NCBI GenBank assembly: GCA_013373545.1
Contig: JABXHQ010000082.1
Coordinates: 16,438 to 80,437 of the forward strand
DNA from: Gammaproteobacteria bacterium
GTDB taxonomy: Bacteria > Pseudomonadota > Gammaproteobacteria > Enterobacterales > Kangiellaceae
Reading direction: 5' to 3'
Length of the DNA stretch: 64,000 nucleotides
This document shows positions 58,410 to 64,000 of the stretch, piece after piece. A program made the translations under genes and the position numbers. The notes under the pieces are model-generated. The model saw only the letters and a list, made by a program, of their open reading frames with translations, was not told the DNA's origin and did no database searches. Each line of letters starts with the position of its first letter. Positions within the stretch are counted from its first letter, which is position 1.

Positions 58410-58749
58410 TTTAGTACTTGCTCTATCTGTTTTTGCCATTGCAGCTGAACAGCTGCAAGATCCCACGCGTCCGCTAATTGTGGTACGCAGTGACGCACCA
58501 AAAGAACCGGTAAAGACGATTGATAAAGTTGATGTTAAAGAAACCAAGAAAAATCAACTAATGGCGATTATTAAAAATAAGCAACAGATAAAGGCAATTA
58601 TTGATAGTCGTACTGTAAAAGTTGGTGACCGTATTAATGGTTTCCAAGTTAGAAGTATTAATGCTAACAATGTCGTTCTATCTAATAACAATAAGACAAT
58701 AACGCTGACACTTAATAAATCAGTAAAACGAATTCATTCGCAAGGTTAG
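58384..58749 (+). CDS. mshK: MSHA biogenesis protein MshK (PilP-like)
   Basis: A 121 aa exported protein with a signal peptide (KKIGSALSLVLALSVFAIAAE, cleavage near residue 19) and the short conserved segment LQDPTRPL that starts many MshK proteins. The C-terminal domain (QIKAIIDSRTVKVGDRINGFQVRSI) resembles the PilP/GspC beta fold that links the inner-membrane complex to the secretin. It overlaps the end of mshJ by 26 bases. ATG 58384 is chosen to give the signal peptide. Confidence 0.82.
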   Translation: MKKIGSALSLVLALSVFAIAAEQLQDPTRPLIVVRSDAPKEPVKTIDKVDVKETKKNQLMAIIKNKQQIKAIIDSRTVKVGDRINGFQVRSINANNVVLSNNNKTITLTLNKSVKRIHSQG

Positions 58750-58754
58750 AAAGT

Positions 58755-60395
58755 ATGCTGAATCGTAAAGTATTCATATCAATGCTTGGCTCATTTTTAT
58801 TGTGCTCGTGCGCAACAACCTCAGACTCTGAATCTGTTGCGGCCACAAAAGCTCCGACAGTTGTTGAGCAAGCATTCGAGAATAATAAGCAAGCCGTACC
58901 AGAGAAGCAGCCCGATGAATCGGCAATCTTAAAATCATTAATGCCGCAAGTGGCACTTGGACAAACGACTCAAGTTACCAATAAGCGTTTTGATGTTAAA
59001 GCCGATAAGCTACCGTTAAATGCATTTTTAATGGGACTCGTCGAAGATACAGATATCAATATTTTAGTTGATCCAAATTTAACCGAACCGGTTACGCTGC
59101 AACTTAAGAATGTTACGATTAAAGAAGTATTGGCAATTCTTGAACGTACTCATGATATCGATATTCAACAGCAAGGTAGCATATACTATGTTGGCGGATC
59201 GAAATTGCAAACGGCCGTATATCCATTAGATTACCTTAACTTAAAACGCGATGGAAAGTCTCAGACTCAAGTGAGTTCTGGACAAATATATTCTAGTGGA
59301 AAAGGACAGCAAAGTAGTAGTAACAACAGTAGCGGCGGCGGACAAAATAATGTTTCCACTGTTAACTCTTCGAAGATTGAAACGGCATCGCAAACAGATC
59401 TTTGGCAAGAAGTTCAAACTGCCTTGAATGCTATAGCGAGTCAAGAACCGGATAGTTTGGTTATGGTCAGCCCGCAAACGGGTATTGTATTGGTGAAAGC
59501 TCGTCCGCTGATTCAACGTCAGGTCGCTGAGTATCTTGGCGTTGCACAAGCAAACTTGGGACGACAAGTTATTCTCGAAGCCAAAATTCTTGAGGTTAGT
59601 TTAAACGACTCATTTCAAGCGGGTATCGACTGGTCTAAAGTAAAGACAAATGGAGCTGGTAATATTATTGCCTTAGGACAACTTGGCCAGGTATTGGATA
59701 CTGCTGCAGAAGCAAATCCTATCAATGGTGTTTTTAATTTGTTATATGAAACCGATCCGAATGACCCAAATCCATTTAGTGCAACCGTTCAACTTCTTGA
59801 GCAACAAGGCGATGTGCAAGTTTTATCAAGTCCACGAATTTCGACAATTAACAACCAAAAAGCGGTTATTAAAGTAGGCACCGATGAATTCTTTGTTACC
59901 GACATCAGCACTACTACGACTTCTGGTATCAATTCAACAACGACCCCCGATGTGACTTTAACACCTTTTTTCTCGGGTATTGCGTTAGACGTGATGCCGC
60001 AAATCAGTGCTAATGGCGAGATAATATTGCATGTCCATCCCTCAGTTAGTGAAGTGCAAGATCAAACAAAAGAAATTCAGATTGGCGGCCAAGATTTATC
60101 GTTGCCACTTGCACTTAGCAGTATTCGAGAATCTGATTCAATAGTTAAGCTGCGCAGTGGACAGGTTGTTGTTATTGGTGGCTTAATGCAGAACCAAGTA
60201 GTTAAATCAGATTCTGGAGTACCAGTGTTAAGCAGTATTCCAGTAATCGGCAATCTTTTTAAACAACAAAGAGATAAAGTTGTAAAAAGTGAATTGGTGT
60301 TATTGCTAAAGGCGACAGTGATCGAGTCATCTGCTTGGCAAAAAGCTGTTGATGAGTCAGAACAACGCTTTAAGCGATTTAACTCGGGCGAATAA
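58755..60395 (+). CDS. mshL: MSHA secretin MshL
   Basis: MshL forms the outer-membrane pore through which the MSHA pilus passes. The 546 aa protein has a lipobox LLCSC (Cys19, Ala at +2, outer membrane), an STN-like N0 domain (PLNAFLMGLVEDTDINILVD, about 75-145), a serine/glycine-rich linker (~175-205), and the C-terminal secretin barrel with VQVLSSPRISTINNQKAVIKVG and the end ELVLLLKATVI. Five bases after mshK. Confidence 0.95.
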   Translation: MLNRKVFISMLGSFLLCSCATTSDSESVAATKAPTVVEQAFENNKQAVPEKQPDESAILKSLMPQVALGQTTQVTNKRFDVKADKLPLNAFLMGLVEDTDINILVDPNLTEPVTLQLKNVTIKEVLAILERTHDIDIQQQGSIYYVGGSKLQTAVYPLDYLNLKRDGKSQTQVSSGQIYSSGKGQQSSSNNSSGGGQNNVSTVNSSKIETASQTDLWQEVQTALNAIASQEPDSLVMVSPQTGIVLVKARPLIQRQVAEYLGVAQANLGRQVILEAKILEVSLNDSFQAGIDWSKVKTNGAGNIIALGQLGQVLDTAAEANPINGVFNLLYETDPNDPNPFSATVQLLEQQGDVQVLSSPRISTINNQKAVIKVGTDEFFVTDISTTTTSGINSTTTPDVTLTPFFSGIALDVMPQISANGEIILHVHPSVSEVQDQTKEIQIGGQDLSLPLALSSIRESDSIVKLRSGQVVVIGGLMQNQVVKSDSGVPVLSSIPVIGNLFKQQRDKVVKSELVLLLKATVIESSAWQKAVDESEQRFKRFNSGE

Positions 60396-60399
60396 GTGT

Positions 60400-61299
60400 A
60401 TGTATTTATACCACTTCGGCTTGCGAAAACTTCCTTTTTCATTAACACCTGATACGGAATTGTTTTGCTCGCTTAATGGTTATAAAGAAGCGTTAAACAC
60501 AATTCAATTTGCATTAACAACCGGTGAAGCTTTTTGTCATGTTAGTGGCGAAGTCGGAACCGGTAAAACCATGCTTTGTCGTTGGGTGATGAATCACATT
60601 GATGATCAACGAATGGTTGCCTATCTACCCAATCCAATATTGACGCCTAAAGAACTCAAACTAGCTTTGGCGACTGAATTGTCTATTCGGGTTAATAAGA
60701 ACACCAGCGAAGAACAACTTATTCCAAAGATACAAAAGAAGTTAATCGAAATAAATAAAGTAAAGGGTCCCGTTGTACTGATCATTGATGAAGCTCAAAC
60801 AATGCCAGATGAGACTTTAGAAGCACTTAGATTGTTTACCAATTTAGAAACAGAGACAACGAAGTTATTACAAATTATTTTGTTTTCACAGCCGGAGCTT
60901 GATCGTAAATTACAACAAGATCATCTTAGGCAGCTTCGACAGCGAATCGCTTTTCGCTATCAGCTCCCCTCATTATCACGTCGTCAAATTAAGTTATACT
61001 TGTCACATCGACTTAACCGAGTTGCTGCTAAGCAACGGCATTTTTTTTCTTCGTCGGCATATTCGGTAATTGCATGGGCCAGTCGTGGTATTCCGCGCCT
61101 TGCTAATATCATTGCTCACAAATCATTGATGGTCGCTTTTGGTCGTAATCACACGCACGCTAATGTATTGGATGTTTTGTCTGCAATGTCGGATACACCC
61201 GATACATCCGCCCGCTTAAAACTTTATCAACGAATCGCGTTTGCGTTTACTTTTCTGGCTTTTAGTTCGAGTGCTTTAGCCTACTGGGTGTTGGGATGA
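60400..61299 (+). CDS. mshM: MSHA biogenesis ATPase MshM (ExeA-like AAA+)
   Basis: A 299 aa AAA+ protein of the ExeA/GspA family. Motifs are HFGLRKLPFSLTPDTELF at the N-terminus, Walker A GEVGTGKTML and Walker B VVLIIDEAQTM, followed by RQRIAFRYQLPSL. The last ~25 residues form a membrane segment (IAFAFTFLAFSSSALAYWVL). Family members help insert or assemble the secretin through the peptidoglycan. ATG 60400, five bases after mshL; an upstream in-frame start lies within mshL. Confidence 0.92.
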   Translation: MYLYHFGLRKLPFSLTPDTELFCSLNGYKEALNTIQFALTTGEAFCHVSGEVGTGKTMLCRWVMNHIDDQRMVAYLPNPILTPKELKLALATELSIRVNKNTSEEQLIPKIQKKLIEINKVKGPVVLIIDEAQTMPDETLEALRLFTNLETETTKLLQIILFSQPELDRKLQQDHLRQLRQRIAFRYQLPSLSRRQIKLYLSHRLNRVAAKQRHFFSSSAYSVIAWASRGIPRLANIIAHKSLMVAFGRNHTHANVLDVLSAMSDTPDTSARLKLYQRIAFAFTFLAFSSSALAYWVLG

Positions 61300-62537
61300 G
61301 CGTAGTTAATCAGATGCTCCGAGATTTACAACGCGATTCTCGTGGAGCTGGACTTACACTTAATACCGGTAGTGTCGATGCGCAAGAGCCAACGGCAACG
61401 GTTGTTCCAAAAATTTTGCTAGTTTTAATTGCGTTAGCTGTTATTGTTGGTTGGATTTGGTTTGCCAAATGGCCTGCCGATGAGGCAATTTCACAAGTGC
61501 CCTTGACGGTGATAGATGAAGCGACGCCGATGATTGATGAAGCTTTATTAGATTCAAATTTAGCCAATCCGTCTAGCGAAACTGAATCAGTTCAAGACCA
61601 ATCAGATCTGAATCGCTTAACGTCGAGTCAGTTAACACTGAGTAATACAAAATCGCAAACATTCGCTGCAGCTGACAGCCATCCTAACCACGACGAAGAA
61701 GCTTTGCAGTCTAAGTTTAATATTGACACAGCAACTAATAAGGTAAGTGTTCCCGTTGTTACTCATGAATCACCAAAGACTACTGAGCTGAATTCAACAA
61801 TTGAGGGGAGTGAACGTCAGGTTGCAAATACGAGCGAAACGATAATTCCTCAAAATCTATCAACGCTAGAGTCGACTACAGCGGCCCCAAAAGCTATCAA
61901 TACGGATAGAAAGCCTCGCGGAAAACTAGTTTCGCAAACATCTAAAAAAGTGGTCGTAAAGTCGATATCTAAAACGCAGCGACTTGAAAACACTTTATAT
62001 GAAATTGATCAGTTGATTGCTGAAGGCTTTTATACGCGAGCTGACGAAAAATTAAATGAGCTAATCAACTCAGGACAAACATCTCAGGCGATTATTGAGA
62101 AGCGTGCATGGGTAATACTGCAATTAGGCGATACTGAACGAACGATCCGCTTTTTACAACAACAATTAAGTCAAAATCCACGCTTGGATAATTTGAGATT
62201 GATGCTTGCTAAGATTTATGCCGAGCAAAATAACTGGCAGTCGATAACTGCGATGACAGCAGAGGCAAGTGTAGAGAACGAAGAACTTTTATTAGTACGA
62301 GCGGTTGCCATGCAGCAGCTGACTGAGCACCATGAAGCGATTAATATTTATCAACGATTGCTCGAAAGCGATAGTTCGAGAGGTGATTGGTGGATTGGGT
62401 TAAGCATTTCATTAACAGCGATATCAGAGTTTGACGCGGCACGACAAGCACTAGAGCGAGCGCAAGTCGATCGGCGACTGACCTTTAATCAGCACGAATA
62501 TATTCGGCTTAAGCTAAATCGTTTAACAGGCTTATAA
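61296..62537 (+). CDS. mshN: MSHA biogenesis protein MshN (TPR)
   Basis: A 413 aa protein with MSVVNQMLRDLQRD at its cytoplasmic N-terminus, one membrane helix (residues ~32-52, VPKILLVLIALAVIVGWIWF), a long low-complexity Ser/Thr/Gln-rich linker (~60-225) and C-terminal TPR repeats (~230-400, ITAM.., EHHEAINIYQRLLESD). TPR proteins of pili act as assembly scaffolds. The start overlaps the mshM stop by 4 bases (ATGA). Confidence 0.9.
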   Translation: MSVVNQMLRDLQRDSRGAGLTLNTGSVDAQEPTATVVPKILLVLIALAVIVGWIWFAKWPADEAISQVPLTVIDEATPMIDEALLDSNLANPSSETESVQDQSDLNRLTSSQLTLSNTKSQTFAAADSHPNHDEEALQSKFNIDTATNKVSVPVVTHESPKTTELNSTIEGSERQVANTSETIIPQNLSTLESTTAAPKAINTDRKPRGKLVSQTSKKVVVKSISKTQRLENTLYEIDQLIAEGFYTRADEKLNELINSGQTSQAIIEKRAWVILQLGDTERTIRFLQQQLSQNPRLDNLRLMLAKIYAEQNNWQSITAMTAEASVENEELLLVRAVAMQQLTEHHEAINIYQRLLESDSSRGDWWIGLSISLTAISEFDAARQALERAQVDRRLTFNQHEYIRLKLNRLTGL

Positions 62538-62538
62538 T

Positions 62539-64000
62539 ATGTTAAGAAAGAAAATTCGATTAGGTGATCTTTTAGTTGAAAATGCAGTTATTACTGAAAG
62601 TCAACTCATGGACGCTCTTAAGCAGCAAAAATCAACTGGGCAAAGATTGGGTGGGACACTTGTCAATCTCGGCTATGTAGGTGAAGAACAACTGTTGCGA
62701 TTTTTAGCACAACAATTACAGATACAATACATCGATTTACCCAATTTTAAGATCAACCAAGAAACAGTTAACCGACTGAGCGAAATCCAAGCACGACGAT
62801 TTCGTACTTTGGTCTTAGACGAAAAAGATAATAAATATCTGGTTGCTATGGCGGATCCCACCGACTTGGATCGCTATGACCAAATTCAACAAGTTCTCGG
62901 TAAACCACTAGAAGTTACAGTAGCAAAAGAATCCGATATTGTTCGTAATATAGACTTGTTCTATCGGAAAACCAGCGAGATTAGTTCCTTAGCAGAAGAG
63001 CTACAAGATGAGTTAAGTAGCGATGAGTTTGAGTTGCCAGGTCTTTCTGACACAACGGAAACGGATGAGGCTCCCGTTGCCAAACTTTTGCAAAGCGTGT
63101 TCGAAGAAGCGGTACAGCTTCAGGCTTCTGATATTCATATAGAACCTGACCAAGATGTTTTAAGAATTCGTCTAAGGGTTGATGGCTCGTTGCAAGAACA
63201 AGTTATGAAAGAAAAGAGAATCGCACCTGCATTGGTATTACGCTTAAAGCTTATGTGTGGTCTCGATATTTCCGAAAAACGTAAACCTCAAGATGGACGA
63301 TTTAATATTAAGGTTCGCGGGCACAGTGTCGATATTCGTTTGTCGACCATGCCAGTTCAATACGGCGAATCTGTTGTAATGCGTTTACTCGACCAAACGA
63401 GCGGAATCATTAAGCTTGATGAAGTTGGTATGTCGACGCGTTTGTTAAAACAGTTTCGACAACTATTACGTTCTCAACATGGCATGATTTTGGTAACCGG
63501 ACCAACGGGCTCTGGTAAAACAACTACGCTATATTCTGCCCTAACAGAGTTAAATTCACCTGAGAAAAAGATTATAACCATTGAAGATCCGGTAGAATAT
63601 TATTTGTCACGAGTTAATCAAGTCCAAGTTAATAATAAGATAGGTCTCGACTTCGCAAAAGTGTTACGAGCAGTATTGCGGCAAGATCCAGATGTAGTTC
63701 TGATTGGGGAGATGCGTGATCAAGAAACGGCCGAAATTGGTTTGCGCGCTGCGATGACGGGGCATCTAGTTTTGTCAACGTTGCATACTAATGACTCTAT
63801 ATCTTCTGCATTACGACTTGCTGACATGGGAGCAGAACCTTATTTAGTTGCCAGTGCGTTGCGCGGAATTGTCGCGCAGCGTTTAGTTAAGCGGAATTGT
63901 AATTATTGCGCCGAGACGTATCGAATTGAATTGCAGCAAGAGTATTGGTTAAAGTCGGTCGGCTTTAATGATTTCTCTAACGCAACGTTCAAGAAAGGAA
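62539..64000 (+). CDS. mshE: MSHA extension ATPase MshE (3' end outside window)
   Basis: MshE is the PilB/GspE-family ATPase that powers MSHA pilus extension. About 487 residues are present. The N-terminal MshEN domain has the two c-di-GMP-binding RLG motifs: RLGDLLVENAVITESQL at ~7-23 and RLGGTLVNLGYVGEEQL at ~36-52, as in the c-di-GMP-binding MshE of Vibrio cholerae. ATPase motifs are GPTGSGKTTTLYSAL (Walker A), the Asp box in IITIEDPVEYY, the Walker B-region VLIGEMRDQETA and LVLSTLHTND (His box). The cysteine pair NCNYC begins a zinc motif cut by the edge. Two bases after mshN. Confidence 0.96.
   Translation, partial: MLRKKIRLGDLLVENAVITESQLMDALKQQKSTGQRLGGTLVNLGYVGEEQLLRFLAQQLQIQYIDLPNFKINQETVNRLSEIQARRFRTLVLDEKDNKYLVAMADPTDLDRYDQIQQVLGKPLEVTVAKESDIVRNIDLFYRKTSEISSLAEELQDELSSDEFELPGLSDTTETDEAPVAKLLQSVFEEAVQLQASDIHIEPDQDVLRIRLRVDGSLQEQVMKEKRIAPALVLRLKLMCGLDISEKRKPQDGRFNIKVRGHSVDIRLSTMPVQYGESVVMRLLDQTSGIIKLDEVGMSTRLLKQFRQLLRSQHGMILVTGPTGSGKTTTLYSALTELNSPEKKIITIEDPVEYYLSRVNQVQVNNKIGLDFAKVLRAVLRQDPDVVLIGEMRDQETAEIGLRAAMTGHLVLSTLHTNDSISSALRLADMGAEPYLVASALRGIVAQRLVKRNCNYCAETYRIELQQEYWLKSVGFNDFSNATFKKG

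Overview
The window reads as ordinary, densely packed core chromosome of a gammaproteobacterium. The evidence is gene order shared with E. coli, Pseudomonas, Vibrio and Shewanella: def-fmt-rsmB, lysM-dprA-smg-tsaC-hemF, gppA/ppx-rhlB facing trxA-rho, ubiD-fre, ftsY-ftsE-ftsX-rpoH facing rsmD, the alpha-2-macroglobulin/pbpC pair, and a mannose-sensitive haemagglutinin (MSHA) pilus biogenesis cluster. Base composition is moderate, codon use is even, and GTG or TTG starts are fairly common. No prophage, insertion sequence, CRISPR array, rRNA or tRNA was seen. The MSHA cluster and the marine-type accessory genes suit a marine Alteromonadales/Oceanospirillales-like organism, but I cannot name a genus.

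Layout. 1-2429 (minus): def, fmt and the 5' part of rsmB (translation initiation and rRNA modification). 2596-10185 (plus): LysM protein, dprA, smg, tsaC, hemF, hemB, ppk. 10275-14314: an S41 peptidase lipoprotein (plus) lies between ppk and the ppx/gppA-rhlB pair (minus). 14555-18608 (plus): trxA, rho, ubiD, fre. 18626-23414 (minus): a solitary substrate-binding lipoprotein, rpoH, ftsX, ftsE, ftsY. 23524-27049: rsmD, an ABC exporter, rsmJ and a DUF2799 lipoprotein. 27163-31001 (plus): a promoter with an embedded operator-like palindrome, then an MMPL/RND transporter, a LolA-like protein and a TetR regulator. 31152-38834: a small DUF6316-like gene, an alpha-2-macroglobulin lipoprotein and pbpC. 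39005-42718: small membrane proteins, DUF1287, DUF3820, YaiI and a FGGY sugar kinase. 42791-51143: prlC, gor, a gamma-carbonic-anhydrase-like protein, a chemotaxis-type signalling protein, aroE, a DUF3192 lipoprotein and comM. 51336-55754: a small ORF, rep and a transmembrane chemoreceptor. 56182-64000 (plus): mshI, a pilN-like gene, mshJ, mshK, mshL, mshM, mshN and mshE, which runs off the edge.

The most interesting signal is regulatory. Between ftsX and rpoH are two tandem inverted repeats with exact 9-N9-9 CIRCE geometry. One differs from the CIRCE consensus at 1 of 18 positions, the other at 3 of 18, and their starts are 30 bp apart. A sigma-E-like promoter overlaps the ftsX-proximal element. 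This suggests that the heat-shock sigma factor is itself repressed by HrcA, joining two heat-shock circuits that are usually separate. Other notable points are two intrinsic terminators that run into the start of the next gene (DUF1287 and the FGGY kinase), a near-consensus promoter whose spacer is an operator-like palindrome before the MMPL-LolA-TetR operon, and several convergent gene pairs whose stop codons overlap. I found no evidence of a new defence, secretion or biosynthetic system.
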